Shown here: in pieces, positions 18,119-27,795 of the stretch
Layout: every line of letters begins with the position of its first letter
How positions within the stretch are numbered: position 1 is the stretch's first letter
Source of the DNA: Oceanobacillus alkalisoli
Lineage (GTDB): Bacteria; Bacillota; Bacilli; Bacillales; Amphibacillaceae
Length of the DNA: 64,000 nucleotides
Direction of reading: 5' to 3'
Assembly (NCBI RefSeq): GCF_021556485.1
Contig: NZ_JAKGBW010000009.1
Span: 62,001 to 126,000 of the forward strand
Notes under the pieces: generated by a model
What the model was told of the DNA's origin: nothing
Databases searched by the model: none
The model's input: only the letters and a program-made list of their open reading frames with translations
Made by a program: the position numbers and the translations under genes

Positions 18119-18234
18119 AATAAATTTCACCATTACCAAAGTCGGCTTTCCCATCACCATATGTAGTTGGGAGCGAACCAACTCAACTACATATGGTGAT
18201 GGTGATGCATTAAATACGTATTATGAAATTCATT
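18119..18234 (-). repeat. Family B 116-bp hairpin element, copy 2 (reverse orientation)
   Basis: Same element as at 13612-13727 but inverted. The right end ATTATGAAATTCATT is intact, and the left end is slightly diverged (AATAAATTTCACCATT). The central CACCATATGTAGTTG / CAACTACATATGGTG hairpin is intact. Confidence 0.85.
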
Positions 18235-18305
18235 AAATTGCTTGAATTTGTTTCATCCTTTTGCAAAAATGAAACAAAGCAAGAAATAAGAAAGGGGAAG
18301 GATTC

Positions 18306-18953
18306 ATGAAAGTACTGTTAATTGGCGCAAATGGTCAAATCGGAAAACATATCATCCAGTTTGCAAAGGATGAAGCTGATATCTCTTTAACTGCAATGGT
18401 ACGTAAAAATGAACAATTGGAAGAATTGAAAGCAGACGGCACCAATGCTGTACTCGCAGACTTGGAAGGTTCTGTTGCAGATTTACAGCATGTAATGAAC
18501 GGTGTAGAGACGGTTATCTTTACTGCCGGATCTGGTGGCCATACAGGAGCAGATAAAACAATTCTCGTTGACCTTGATGGTGCAATTAAAGCAATCGAAG
18601 CAGCAGAACAGGCTGGTGTAGATCGCTTTATTATGATTAGCGCATTCCAAGCACAAAATCGAGAGTTTTGGGCGGAAAGTCCAATCAAGCACTATATGGC
18701 TGCAAAACATTATGCAGACCATTTCCTCTTGGAGAGTAAATTGAAGCATACGATTATCCGACCAGGCAAGCTTGAAAATAAAGCTGGCACTGGTAAAGTT
18801 CAAGCTGGAAATCTGCAGGAATATGGCGCAATTGCTAGAGAAGATGTTGCAAAAGCAGTGATTGCAAGCTTGAAGAATAAAAATACAGAAAATCAATCCT
18901 TCGACCTTGTTGCAGGTGAAGAGCCCGTTGAAGATGCGATAAAAAATGTATAA
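18306..18953 (+). CDS. NAD(P)-binding SDR-like oxidoreductase (YhfK type)
   Basis: A 215-residue atypical short-chain dehydrogenase with the N-terminal nucleotide motif VLLIGANGQIGKHI, a TVIFTAGSGGHTGADKT segment, and the catalytic-region tyrosine and lysine in HYMAAKHYADHFL. The C-terminal IIRPGKL is typical of the NAD(P)H-binding family to which YhfK belongs. The length equals YhfK (about 214). ATG 18306 follows GGGGAAGGA. It lies between two repeats without operon partners. The substrate is unknown. Confidence 0.85.
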   Translation: MKVLLIGANGQIGKHIIQFAKDEADISLTAMVRKNEQLEELKADGTNAVLADLEGSVADLQHVMNGVETVIFTAGSGGHTGADKTILVDLDGAIKAIEAAEQAGVDRFIMISAFQAQNREFWAESPIKHYMAAKHYADHFLLESKLKHTIIRPGKLENKAGTGKVQAGNLQEYGAIAREDVAKAVIASLKNKNTENQSFDLVAGEEPVEDAIKNV

Positions 18954-19010
18954 AGTGAAACTTCAATCAGTGGGGGTTTTACGGACGATTACACCGGAAT
19001 AAACCTCCAA
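18952..19010. repeat. Family D repeat, copy 3 (shortened)
   Basis: AAAGTGAAACTTCAATCAGT then GGGGGTTTTACGGACGATTA; the middle section present in other copies is missing. It starts on the last base of the preceding stop codon region. Confidence 0.6.
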
Positions 19011-19070
19011 AGCATATCCGGTTTAAAAAACTGGCATTGAGATTTCCAGTAAGCATATCAAGTAAAAAAC

Positions 19071-19102
19071 AAAGCCTCGTTCCATTACGGAACGAGGTTT
19101 TA
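19071..19102 (-). terminator. Terminator of the dioxygenase gene
   Basis: AAAGCCTCGTTCC and GGAACGAGGTTTT pair around ATTAC directly after the stop codon at 19106; AT-rich flanks on both sides may let it serve both strands. Confidence 0.85.
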
Positions 19103-19105
19103 TTC

Positions 19106-20086
19106 TTAATATTCCTTTTCAATTGCCTTTGTACTTCTTACCGTATCAATCGGACGGACCATGTTTTCAATTTCTTCCCGTTTCGGTTCCAAGAATGGTG
19201 GCAGAGATAATTTTTCACCAAGGGTTTCATATGGTTCATCCCCCATGAATCCTGGTCCATCTGTTGCAAATTCAAAAAGAATCTGCGGTGCCACACGTGC
19301 ATATAAAGAACCGAAGAAGAAGCGGTCAACAAAGCCGGACGTTTGGAAACCGAAACGATGCATCCGTTCTGTCCACTCATCAAGAACAGAGCGATCCTCG
19401 ACCCGGAAGGCTACATGGTGAACCGTACCGAAACCTTGTCGGTGTGGCGGGAGTACGATATTTTTCTCTACAATAACTTGGGCACCATTACCGCCTTCAC
19501 CAACTTCAAATAAATGTGCACCATCTTCCTCTGCAATTTCTTTAAAGAGCAAGACTTTTTCCAGCATTTCTTTAAAATAATCGAACTGTCTTATCCGAAC
19601 GAAGATTGGTCCGAGACCAGTAATCGCATATTCTAACGGGACCGGGCCATTTTGCCATGGAATTCCAGATGCGATTCCCTGATTGTTTTCATCTGAAATA
19701 AGTTGGTAGTTCTGATCATCGAAGTCGACAAATGAAATTGTCTTCTTGCCGAATTGTTCTTTGATTCCAGTATGTTTCACTTCCAAGCGATCAAAGCGTT
19801 TTACCCAGTAATCAAGGGCTGCGTCACTTGGCACACGGAAAGATGTTTTATAAATCTCATCGGTTCCGTGCATTCCCTTTGGAATACCCGGGAAGTCAAA
19901 GAACGTCATGTCTGTTCCAGCGTTTCCTTCATCATCGGCGAAAAATAAATGATAGGTCTGAATATCGTCCTGGTTTACTGTTTTCTTCACAAGGCGCATT
20001 CCTAATACATACGTGAAAAATTCATAATTCTTCTCAGCACTGCTCGTAATTGCAGTTACATGGTGAATACCTTTTAAATGATTCAT
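19106..20086 (-). CDS. Ring-cleaving dioxygenase of the MhqO/MhqA family
   Basis: A 326-residue protein made of two glyoxalase/extradiol-dioxygenase (VOC) modules. GIHHVTAITSSAEKNYEFF opens module 1. GFGTVHHVAFRVEDRS near residue 215 opens module 2 with the metal-binding histidine, and QILFEFATDGPGF holds the distal glutamate. B. subtilis MhqA, MhqE and MhqO are about 310 residues and are induced by hydroquinones and catechol through MhqR. The ATG follows GGAGGGTGACGA. No MhqR operator was recognised upstream. Confidence 0.9.
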   Translation of the reverse strand: MNHLKGIHHVTAITSSAEKNYEFFTYVLGMRLVKKTVNQDDIQTYHLFFADDEGNAGTDMTFFDFPGIPKGMHGTDEIYKTSFRVPSDAALDYWVKRFDRLEVKHTGIKEQFGKKTISFVDFDDQNYQLISDENNQGIASGIPWQNGPVPLEYAITGLGPIFVRIRQFDYFKEMLEKVLLFKEIAEEDGAHLFEVGEGGNGAQVIVEKNIVLPPHRQGFGTVHHVAFRVEDRSVLDEWTERMHRFGFQTSGFVDRFFFGSLYARVAPQILFEFATDGPGFMGDEPYETLGEKLSLPPFLEPKREEIENMVRPIDTVRSTKAIEKEY

Positions 20087-20180
20087 TCGTCACCCTCCAT
20101 AAATTAAGGTTATATTAATTAAAGTATTTGTAATTCATTATATGTAAATGTTAACAGGAATACGTTGCATTGTCAACAAT

Positions 20181-20215
20181 AAAATAACCCCCTTCTAAAT
20201 GAAGAGGGTTATTTT
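20181..20215. terminator. Terminator between dioxygenase promoter region and the DUF378 gene
   Basis: Arms 20181-20195 and 20201-20215 pair over 15 bp (AAAATAACCC-CTTC) just after the stop codon at 20220 on the minus strand. Confidence 0.85.
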
Positions 20216-20219
20216 ACAG

Positions 20220-20549
20220 TCACACATCATCTCGGCCGCGTGGCGGAACTTCGTCGGCTTGTTCTCTGCGATATTCCGGTTCAAAATCATCGGCGAATTC
20301 TGTTCCAAATGTCGTTTGGTTCGTCGCTTGAACACCACGATTTACGTCACCGTCTGTCTCTGGGTCAAAGAAGAAACTCAGACAAATTAATCCGCTTAAT
20401 CCGACGAGTCCATAAATCAGCCTGGAAAGCCCAGCGTTCTGTCCGCCAAAGATACTTGCAACCAGGTCAAATTGGAATAAAGCAATAAGTCCCCAGTTAA
20501 TCGCCCCAATAATTACAAGTGCCAATGCAATTTTTCGCAACGTATGCAT
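20220..20549 (-). CDS. DUF378 (YuzA-like) membrane protein with an acidic tail
   Basis: A 109-residue protein. Residues 1-65 contain two membrane helices and the DUF378 core ALVIIGAINWGLIALFQFDL with the conserved INWGL motif. The remaining 45 residues are a charged, probably disordered tail rich in D, E and R. B. subtilis YuzA is shorter and lacks such a tail. AGGAGG precedes the ATG. It is monocistronic between two terminators. Function is unknown. Confidence 0.8.
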   Translation of the reverse strand: MHTLRKIALALVIIGAINWGLIALFQFDLVASIFGGQNAGLSRLIYGLVGLSGLICLSFFFDPETDGDVNRGVQATNQTTFGTEFADDFEPEYRREQADEVPPRGRDDV

Positions 20550-20618
20550 TGTTTACACCTCCTAAGATTGTTACAATCATAGCTTTACAAAAAACTTAAA
20601 AATTATGCATAAAAAAGA

Positions 20619-20640
20619 CAGAAAGGAAATTTCCTTTCTG
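20619..20640. terminator. Terminator of the calcium ATPase gene
   Basis: Perfect 22-bp palindrome CAGAAAGGAAATTTCCTTTCTG followed on the minus strand by TCTTTTTT. Confidence 0.85.
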
Positions 20641-20645
20641 CCCGC

Positions 20646-23273
20646 TTATTCTGTCTTCACGAGGCGTGTTTGAATGATTTTCGCAAGCTCCATTGCAATC
20701 AGTGCGGTAAGGGAAAGTCCTAAACTAATCGCAAATTCCCCGAAACCGAAATCCGGCGGGATGTTGAAAATACCTCTTGCAAATGGCAAGGTTGTCATCC
20801 CATATAAAAGAAAGCCTATTACAACTGCGCCAAGTACATATTTATTTTGAAAGAACCCTGCACCAATCGCTGTCTGCGTATTCGACCGGGTCGCAAAGGT
20901 TTGTAACGTCCGGGAAAGAATGAGCGTTGAAAATGCCATCGCTACACCCATTTCTGTGGAATAACGGAGCCCGATATAAAAGGCAATGATGACAACAACT
21001 GCAATCAGAATCCCTCTCGTAATGACAGCTCGTAATGTCCCGCCTTCAAAGATGCCTTCGTCAAGCTTTCTCGGCTTCCGGTCCATAATGTTCGGTTCCG
21101 ACTTTTCCATCCCAAGAGCAATTGCCGGCAGCGAATCATTTACCAAGTTGATAAATAAAAGCTGCAAGGCAGTGAACGGATTCGGCAAGTTAAAAATAAC
21201 CGCGTAAAGAATGGCAATGATCGCTCCTAAGTTCCCCGCAAATAAATAACTGATTGCTTTTTTTATATTATCGTACACGGTACGGCCAACACCGACAGCA
21301 CGGACGATGGAGACGAAATTATCATCGGTTAAAATCATGGCAGCGGAGTCTTTCGCAACATCTGTGCCGCTCCCCATGGCAACTCCAATATCTGCCTGTT
21401 TCAAAGCCGGTGCATCGTTCACACCGTCTCCCGTCATCGCGGAAATCTTGCCCTTCCGCTGCCAAGCTTTCACAATCCGAATTTTGTTTTCCGGTGAAAC
21501 CCGGGCATAGACGGATATCTTATCTAACTTTTCATCAAGTTCCGCGTCACTCCAAGCATCCAATTCCTGCCCCGTAAGTGCAATATCCCCAATACGTGCT
21601 ATTCCGATATCTTTTGCAATCGCTTGAGCCGTCGTTTTATGGTCTCCCGTGATCATTACCGTGCGAATCCCTGCGTTTGTCGCCTGGCGAATTGAGTCAT
21701 AAACCTCTTCCCGAGGCGGATCAATCATCGCGGTAATTCCGACAAGCACAAAGTCATCTTCATCTTCTGCCGTTACCTTCACCATACCTTCAGGAAGTTT
21801 TTTATAACCATAGGCAAGTACGCGTAGGGCTTGGTTGGAAAACTCCTCATTCATTTCAGTGAACTTAGAAAGCAATTCTTCAGTTGCCGGAACTTCTTCT
21901 CCCGCTTGTAACACATAGCTTGCCCGATTCAGCATAATATCCGGGCCACCCTTTGTAAGCAAGAGGTTTTCACCTTGAATAGAATGGATGGTTGACATGA
22001 GCTTCCGATCCGAATCAAATGGCAGTTCTCCAAGACGCGGGAATTCCTCCCGAATCGCCTCATATCCTTTGTCATTGTCATTGACGAAATGGATAAGCGC
22101 TGTTTCCGTCGGGTCGCCAATTTCTTTTCCATCTTGATTCAATCCTGCATCATTACAGAGGGCAGCAACATAGTGCAGCATCTGCTTTGCTTTTCCAGCG
22201 GTCTTCTCTTCCTTGTCTAACACGAAGTAATCGGTGACCGTCATTTTATTCTGGGTTAATGTTCCAGTTTTATCCGTACAAATAACGCTCGCGCTGCCAA
22301 GCGTTTCAACGGCAGGAAGCTTACGAATAATCGCATGCTGCTTTGCCATCTTATTCGTACCGACAGATAAGACGATTGTCACTATTGATGATAAAGCCTC
22401 AGGGATTGCTGCAACGGCAATCGCAACAGAGAACATCAACGCATTGAGCAGTGCCGTTCCGGTAGCTACCTCTGAATCACCCAACCAAATTCGTAGCGCT
22501 TGTACGGCAAAGATTAAAATACAAAGAATTAAAATACCAAGACCAAGTTTCTTTGAAAATACTTCTAACTTTTGCTGGAGCGGGGTCTGTTTTGCCTCAG
22601 CGGTCGCAATCAAGTCGGCAATTTTACCAATTTCCGTCTGTTCAGCCGTACCTGTCACGATAAACATACCACGGCCATTGACGACGAGGGAACTACTATA
22701 AACAGCATTAAATCGATCACCGAGCGGAGCTTCTTCCGGTATCGTTTCCGTATTTTTCTCCACCGCTTCCGACTCTCCGGTAAGCATGCCTTCATTTATT
22801 TTAAGTGATTCACTTGAGATAATTCTTCCGTCAGCAGGAATATAATCCCCTGCTTCAAGCAGCACAATATCCCCTGGGACGAGCTCACGGGCTGGGATCA
22901 GCCTATTCGCCCCATCCCGCATCACTTTAGCTTCAGGAGCGGACATATCCCGTAATGCATCGAGCGAGCTTTCTGCTTTTTTTGTCTGAATCACACTAAT
23001 CACAGAATTGATAATGAGCACGAGGAAAATAATGAGAGACTCCGCAATTTCTCCGAGTAAAATTTGGATTCCTGCTGCAGCAAGCAGGACGATGACCATT
23101 GGATCTTTGAAGCTTTCAAGAAATAATTTCCATGTCGGAACTTTTTCCTTGTCTGCTAATTCGTTATAACCAAACTTCTCTAACCGTTTCTCTACATCGC
23201 TTTGCTTTAAACCTTCTCTTACTGAATCGAGTTCTTCCAGTACTTCTATTATGTCTTGCTGGTAATATGCCAT
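20646..23273 (-). CDS. Cation-translocating P-type ATPase, Ca2+ type (LMCA1-like)
   Basis: An 875-residue P2A-type ATPase, expected to export Ca2+ with H+ counter-transport. In order: N-terminal cation_ATPase_N segment, actuator motif MLTGES, helix M4 with AAIPEALSSIVT, phosphorylation site CTDKTGTLTQNKM, nucleotide domain with FDSDRKLMS and LTKGGPD, hinge GDGVNDAPALKQADIG, and M6 with FINLVNDSLPAIALGME. The PEALSS and NLVNDSLPAIAL variants match, as I remember it, the Listeria calcium pump LMCA1 rather than the PEGLP / NLVTDG forms of SERCA. Length agrees (about 880). It is monocistronic, with a palindromic terminator. Confidence 0.92.
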   Translation of the reverse strand: MAYYQQDIIEVLEELDSVREGLKQSDVEKRLEKFGYNELADKEKVPTWKLFLESFKDPMVIVLLAAAGIQILLGEIAESLIIFLVLIINSVISVIQTKKAESSLDALRDMSAPEAKVMRDGANRLIPARELVPGDIVLLEAGDYIPADGRIISSESLKINEGMLTGESEAVEKNTETIPEEAPLGDRFNAVYSSSLVVNGRGMFIVTGTAEQTEIGKIADLIATAEAKQTPLQQKLEVFSKKLGLGILILCILIFAVQALRIWLGDSEVATGTALLNALMFSVAIAVAAIPEALSSIVTIVLSVGTNKMAKQHAIIRKLPAVETLGSASVICTDKTGTLTQNKMTVTDYFVLDKEEKTAGKAKQMLHYVAALCNDAGLNQDGKEIGDPTETALIHFVNDNDKGYEAIREEFPRLGELPFDSDRKLMSTIHSIQGENLLLTKGGPDIMLNRASYVLQAGEEVPATEELLSKFTEMNEEFSNQALRVLAYGYKKLPEGMVKVTAEDEDDFVLVGITAMIDPPREEVYDSIRQATNAGIRTVMITGDHKTTAQAIAKDIGIARIGDIALTGQELDAWSDAELDEKLDKISVYARVSPENKIRIVKAWQRKGKISAMTGDGVNDAPALKQADIGVAMGSGTDVAKDSAAMILTDDNFVSIVRAVGVGRTVYDNIKKAISYLFAGNLGAIIAILYAVIFNLPNPFTALQLLFINLVNDSLPAIALGMEKSEPNIMDRKPRKLDEGIFEGGTLRAVITRGILIAVVVIIAFYIGLRYSTEMGVAMAFSTLILSRTLQTFATRSNTQTAIGAGFFQNKYVLGAVVIGFLLYGMTTLPFARGIFNIPPDFGFGEFAISLGLSLTALIAMELAKIIQTRLVKTE

Positions 23274-23379
23274 GGCGTATGTTCCTTTCTCCTGGAATGG
23301 ATAAATGGTCTACTATAATAAATACCACATTTCGAGGATTCTATTCTTTTTCAACTCGGTGCAAACATCCGTAAAACTC

Positions 23380-23510
23380 CCACCTCAAATGCCCGTTATA
23401 ACGGAATAACTTCCATTCAGAGTAATTATTCCAACCAGTTCAGTTGCCCGGCAATTAGAGAGCCCTCCTATGGAACAAACAAAAACCTACGCTGAATGAA
23501 TGTAATCTGC
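23380..23510. repeat. Decayed fragments of families A and D
   Basis: CAGTTCAGTTGCCCGGCAA and the end-like ACGCTGAATGAATGTAATC resemble family A with its middle deleted; GTAAAACTCCCACCTCAAATG resembles the end of family D. Together with the next repeat they fill the 415-bp gap before lrgB. Confidence 0.5.
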
Positions 23511-23559
23511 GGATTTTCTTAAATTTTACAAAGATACACCCAGTTGCCTCATGCTGCTT

Positions 23560-23675
23560 AATGAATTTCATAATACGTATTTAATGCATCACCATCACCA
23601 TATGTAGTTGAGTTGGTTCGTTCCCAACTACATATGGTGATGGGAAAGCCGACTTTGGTAATTATGAAATTCATT
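23560..23675 (+). repeat. Family B 116-bp hairpin element, copy 3
   Basis: AATGAATTTCATAAT at the left, ATTATGAAATTCATT at the right, with the central hairpin CACCATATGTAGTTG / CAACTACATATGGTG intact. It lies 13 bp beyond the lrgB stop. Confidence 0.88.
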
Positions 23676-23688
23676 CGCTAATATTAAA

Positions 23689-24378
23689 TTACAAAAATAA
23701 CAAGACGAATAACGGTGCAAAGAAAGAGACGATGATTGCGCTGATGATCATTGCGATGGAACTTACCGACCCTTCCAGCGCATTTCTGTCCATACTCGCT
23801 GCTGTACCGATGGCATGCGAAGCACTTCCCATACCAATTCCTCTTCCTAGCGGACCCTGTAATTTAAAAAGTTTAAATATAAGCGGGCTAATAATCGATC
23901 CGGAAACCCCAGCAATGACAACGAATACTGCAGTCAACGACAGCGATCCTCCCAATGTTTCACCAATAGAGATAGCTACTGGAGTCGTAACCGATTTAGG
24001 TACAATTGCGAGAATCACTTCCCGGTCAAAGCCGAGCGCCTTAGCCATGAAAAGACCCGTAGTCACCCCTACAAAGGCACCTATCGTGACTCCTACAAGA
24101 ATTGGCTTCACATATTCCTTCAACATGTCATAATGCTTATAAAGCGGCAATGCGAGCGCTACAACTGCTGGACCCATCAGAAATTCAATCCACTGACCGC
24201 CAATCATATATGTTTCGTAAGGGATATCAAGCAGAAATAAAAACAGAATTATTATAGCTGATACAGCGACGATTGGCTGTGTAAACGGCGATTGAATTTT
24301 TTTATGAATTGGAAGAATTAAGAGATAGATAGCGACGGTTGCAACAATTGCAATGATACCAATCATGATTTCATTCAT
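23689..24378 (-). CDS. lrgB: LrgB/CidB-family membrane protein
   Basis: A 229-residue polytopic membrane protein of the LrgB family, partner of LrgA. The family motifs PKSVTTPVAISIGETLGG and GRGIGMGSASHAIGTAASM are present. LrgAB in staphylococci moderates murein hydrolase activity, and homologues (PftAB) move pyruvate in B. subtilis. ATG 24376-24378 has GAAAGGA upstream; an ATG 33 bp earlier lies deep in lrgA. It overlaps lrgA by 8 bp. Which role applies here cannot be read from the sequence. Confidence 0.9.
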   Translation of the reverse strand: MNEIMIGIIAIVATVAIYLLILPIHKKIQSPFTQPIVAVSAIIILFLFLLDIPYETYMIGGQWIEFLMGPAVVALALPLYKHYDMLKEYVKPILVGVTIGAFVGVTTGLFMAKALGFDREVILAIVPKSVTTPVAISIGETLGGSLSLTAVFVVIAGVSGSIISPLIFKLFKLQGPLGRGIGMGSASHAIGTAASMDRNALEGSVSSIAMIISAIIVSFFAPLFVLLFL

Positions 24379-24754
24379 TCTGCGTTTCCTTTCTGCGAGC
24401 CAGCTGTTCACTAACAGCTCCGCCTACCCCCATAACAAGCGCTGTACTGATTACTGTAATAATAAGAAGTAATAATCCTCTTCCTTTAAACAATTCAAGA
24501 TATTCCATAAATCCAATTGTCACCGGAATAAAGAATAACGTGAGATGTCTTAATAAAAGTGAGGTCCCCTCCTCCAACCACTTCAATTTCATGATGCCCA
24601 GTTTTAACAGTAGAAATAAAAGGATCATACCAATGACACTGCCTGGTATGAATAAGTGAAAAATCTCCTGAAGAACATTCCCGATCAGGAGTAATGCATA
24701 TAAGAAGAAAATATGAGTAATAATACGCAATACACCAGTCAACCTAAAAAGCAC
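24371..24754 (-). CDS. lrgA: LrgA/CidA-family holin-like membrane protein
   Basis: A 127-residue protein with four hydrophobic helices and the family motif PGSVIGMILLFLLL followed by FFIPVTIGFMEY. A GTG at 24752-24754 is the likely start, with AAGG close upstream; a TTG a few codons in cannot be excluded. It is the first gene of the lrgAB pair. No LytSR two-component genes are adjacent. Confidence 0.88.
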   Translation of the reverse strand: MLFRLTGVLRIITHIFFLYALLLIGNVLQEIFHLFIPGSVIGMILLFLLLKLGIMKLKWLEEGTSLLLRHLTLFFIPVTIGFMEYLELFKGRGLLLLIITVISTALVMGVGGAVSEQLARRKETQNE

Positions 24755-24810
24755 CTGCCTTCAACAAAACAAAATCTACCCCAAGTATAGCAGAAGTTTA
24801 AAGGTTTATT

Positions 24811-24963
24811 AATAAAGTGAAACTTCATTCAGTCGGGAAGTCCTTCCCCCGACTGAATGTTAGTTGAAGAGAATCAGGAACTTACGGACTGTTTAACCCT
24901 CACCTTCACATGTTTCGTTTCACTATGTTTAGAGGTGAGGAGATTACAGACCGTTAATGCGTG
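24811..24963. repeat. Family D repeat, copy 4
   Basis: AAAGTGAAACTTCATTCAGT at the left, the inverted pair CAGTCGGGAAG / CCCCCGACTG, and GATTACAGACCGTTAATGCG at the right, closely matching copy 1 at 10306-10462. Confidence 0.7.
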
Positions 24964-24965
24964 AT

Positions 24966-25002
24966 AAAACGAGACCAGCAACAACGCAGCTGGTCTCGTT
25001 TT
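24966..25002 (-). terminator. Terminator of the pst operon
   Basis: AAAACGAGACCAGC and GCTGGTCTCGTTTT pair perfectly (14 bp) around a 9-base loop directly after pstB. Confidence 0.92.
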
Positions 25003-25010
25003 ATTCATGT

Positions 25011-25832
25011 TTAGCCGAAACGGCCGGAAATATAATCTTCCGTACGGCTATCTTTTGGATTGGTAAAGATTTTATCTGTTTCATCAAACTCAACGACTTC
25101 TCCATTCAAGAAGAAAGCAGTCCTGTCAGAGATTCTCGCGGCTTGCTGCATGTTATGTGTGACAATAACGATGGAGTAATCCTCACGAAGCTCTTGAACA
25201 AGCTCCTCAATTCGAAGGGTTGATTTCGGGTCGAGTGCTGACGTCGGCTCATCCATCAGAATGACGCCAGGTTCAACCGCTAGACAACGGGCAATACAAA
25301 GACGCTGTTGCTGCCCGCCAGAAAGCCCGTACGCATTCTCATTCAAGCGGTCTTTCACCTCATCCCAGATGTATGCCCCGCGAAGGCTTTTCTCAACTAT
25401 TTCATCTAAGATTTTCTTGTTTTTGATTCCATGGATTTTCGGCCCGTACGCAATGTTTTCATATATCGATTTGGGGAAAGGATTTGGTTTCTGGAAAACC
25501 ATGCCTACCTGGGTCCTTAAATCTTCTACACGGAAATTCCGATCTAAAATATTTCTGTTTTTATACTTGATTTCACCGGTTGTGCGAACGCCTGGAACGA
25601 GTTCAACCATGCGATTGAGTGTCTTAATATATGTCGACTTCCCGCAACCGGAGGGCCCGATAACGGCAGTTACTTCTTTTTCTTTAATGGATAGATTAAT
25701 ATCTTTTAATGCATGCGTGTCTGTGTACCATAAATTCAACTGGTTTGTTTCAAATACGGCACGCTTGTCTTCCTGTTGATCAGAACTTTTGATGGCCTGA
25801 TCATTTAATTTTACCTTTATTTTCTGGCTCAT
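25011..25832 (-). CDS. pstB: Phosphate ABC transporter ATP-binding protein PstB
   Basis: A 273-residue ABC ATPase that drives high-affinity phosphate import. Walker A is GPSGCGKST, the Q-loop is [15 protein letters not shown], the signature LSGGQQQR, and Walker [17 protein letters not shown]. The PstB-specific [17 protein letters not shown] follows Walker A. The ATG is preceded by GGAGAGA. An 84-bp gap lies between pstA and pstB. Only one pstB is present, whereas B. subtilis has two, and no phoU follows. Confidence 0.96.
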   Translation of the reverse strand: MSQKIKVKLNDQAIKSSDQQEDKRAVFETNQLNLWYTDTHALKDINLSIKEKEVTAVIGPSGCGKSTYIKTLNRMVELVPGVRTTGEIKYKNRNILDRNFRVEDLRTQVGMVFQKPNPFPKSIYENIAYGPKIHGIKNKKILDEIVEKSLRGAYIWDEVKDRLNENAYGLSGGQQQRLCIARCLAVEPGVILMDEPTSALDPKSTLRIEELVQELREDYSIVIVTHNMQQAARISDRTAFFLNGEVVEFDETDKIFTNPKDSRTEDYISGRFG

Positions 25833-25916
25833 TATTTTCTCTCCTTAAAAAACATAACTTGAATCGATCCGTATCCTATTAATAAATGTCCTTTTACCAG
25901 ACTTCTCGAACAAGCC

Positions 25917-26801
25917 CTAATAACGTTGTTGGAATTTATTCCGAATGAAAATAGCTACGGAATTGAGTAAGAATAACAGCACGAGCAGAACAATAATCGT
26001 TGCAGCTGCAAGATAAGCATATTCAGATACTAAGGATGCATCAAGTGTCCAGTAATAAATCTGCATCGGGAGTGCTGTGAATGTATCGAAGAAGCTGCCC
26101 GGGAACGGAATCAGTAATGCCGGAATCCCAATTACGGTAAGTGGTGCTGTCTCTCCGATTGCCCGTGACAATGCTAAAATTGAACCAGTCAGAATACCTG
26201 GTAAAGCTGCAGGCAAGATAATTTTCTTTACAGTTTGCCATTTCGTTGCCCCCATCCCATAGCTTGCTTCACTTAAAAACTGCGGAACGGCGCGAATCGC
26301 TTCCTGAGCTGCTACAATAACAATCGGCAATACTAAGAGTGATAAGGTTAAACCGCCTGCCAACACGACATTGCCAAACTCAAGTGCCCGGACGAAAATA
26401 GTTAACCCGAGTAGACCATAAACAATCGATGGTACACCAGCTAAGTTCGATATATTCGTTGCGATAAAGTTTTGAAAACGGCCAGGTTTCGCATAAAGTT
26501 CAAGATAGATAGCGGTCCCTACCCCTATGAATAAAGTAACTGGAATGACGACGAGCATGAGCCATGAGGTTCCAAGAATCGCTCCCAAAATTCCTGCACG
26601 ATCTGGGTCTGTAGATAGTCTACCCGTAATAAAATCCCAATCCAGCCAAGCAATACCTTGGGAAAATACACGTATAAGCAATACTGCCAAGACTACCAAG
26701 CCAAATAAAGTAGATAGTAAAAAGATGAATTTCAGTATGGAATTATTGCGTATACGTGCTTTCATCCGTTTTTCTACAACTGCTTCATCAACATATTTCA
26801 T
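25917..26801 (-). CDS. pstA: Phosphate ABC transporter permease PstA
   Basis: A 294-residue inner-membrane permease with six predicted helices. The ABC permease loop EASYGMGATKWQTVKKIILP and the preceding NLAGVPSIVYGLLGL are typical of PstA. The start is ATG 26799-26801, 10 bp after GGAGG, which lies in the last codons of pstC; an in-frame TTG at 26807 is too close to that site. The gene begins 2 bp after the pstC stop. Confidence 0.95.
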   Translation of the reverse strand: MKYVDEAVVEKRMKARIRNNSILKFIFLLSTLFGLVVLAVLLIRVFSQGIAWLDWDFITGRLSTDPDRAGILGAILGTSWLMLVVIPVTLFIGVGTAIYLELYAKPGRFQNFIATNISNLAGVPSIVYGLLGLTIFVRALEFGNVVLAGGLTLSLLVLPIVIVAAQEAIRAVPQFLSEASYGMGATKWQTVKKIILPAALPGILTGSILALSRAIGETAPLTVIGIPALLIPFPGSFFDTFTALPMQIYYWTLDASLVSEYAYLAAATIIVLLVLLFLLNSVAIFIRNKFQQRY

Positions 26802-26803
26802 AA

Positions 26804-27757
26804 TCAATACTCCTCCCTGAATTTACGAGAGAGATATCTTGCAAGGATATTCATTAACAACGTAAATATGAATAATGTAGCTGCGACAGCATAAAGACTG
26901 TAATAAATCGTCGAACCTGCCGGAGCATCTCCTGAAGAAACTTCCACGATATAAGCGGTCATCGTCTGCATCGATTGCGTGATATCAAAGGTAAAATTCT
27001 TTGAGCTCCCACTTGCAATCGTAACAATCATCGTTTCCCCGATTGCCCGTGAAATACCGAGTACAAAGGATGAAATGATTCCAGACAGTGCTGCTGGGAT
27101 GACAACTTTAAAGGTCGTCTCTAATTTTGTCGCACCTAAGGCGAATGCACCTTCCCGCATACTGTTTGGCACGGAGCTCATCGCATCTTCAGACAAGGAA
27201 GCAATCATCGGGATAATCATGACTCCCATTACAAGACCAGGACTCAGAATATTTGTCGCTCCAACCTCCGGAAAAATACTTCGGATGAGTGGCGTAACGA
27301 ATGTGAATGCAAAGAAACCATACACAATCGTCGGAATCCCCGCAAGAATTTCAAGCAGAGGCTTTAACACCCGTCTTACCCGGTCAGATGCATATTCACT
27401 TAAATAAATCGCCGACATGATCCCAACTGGACCTGCTACAAGCATCGCAATAAAGGTTGAGATCAATGTACCATTAATTAAAGGCAGCACCCCGAATTCC
27501 GGATTTTGACTCATCGGTCTCAGTACGGTACCGGTAAAGAACTCCCAAATCGGCACTATTTTAAAGAATTCAATTGCTTCCGTAAATAAAGTTATAATAA
27601 TTCCTACTGTTGTCAGAAGAGAGATCGATGCGATGAGGAGAAGAAAAGTTGGAATGAATTTTTCCGTAAAATTGGAGAGATTTTTCTTTTTTTTCTTTTC
27701 CGCAATCATTTCTCTTACATTCACAGCGTTTTTGTTTGTATCGCTGTTCCCCGCCAT
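26804..27757 (-). CDS. pstC: Phosphate ABC transporter permease PstC
   Basis: A 317-residue permease with six helices after a short cytoplasmic N-terminus rich in lysine. Family motifs are EILAGIPTIVYGFFAFTFV and MREGAFALGATKLETTFKVV. ATG 27755-27757 has GGAAGGAG about 9 bp upstream; an in-frame TTG at 27778 overlaps that site. It follows pstS after a 93-bp gap that contains a hairpin, which may lower expression of pstCAB relative to pstS. Confidence 0.95.
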   Translation of the reverse strand: MAGNSDTNKNAVNVREMIAEKKKKKNLSNFTEKFIPTFLLLIASISLLTTVGIIITLFTEAIEFFKIVPIWEFFTGTVLRPMSQNPEFGVLPLINGTLISTFIAMLVAGPVGIMSAIYLSEYASDRVRRVLKPLLEILAGIPTIVYGFFAFTFVTPLIRSIFPEVGATNILSPGLVMGVMIIPMIASLSEDAMSSVPNSMREGAFALGATKLETTFKVVIPAALSGIISSFVLGISRAIGETMIVTIASGSSKNFTFDITQSMQTMTAYIVEVSSGDAPAGSTIYYSLYAVAATLFIFTLLMNILARYLSRKFREEY

Positions 27758-27795
27758 TTCCGTTTGACTCCTTCCCAAGCTTTAAAACTCACAAC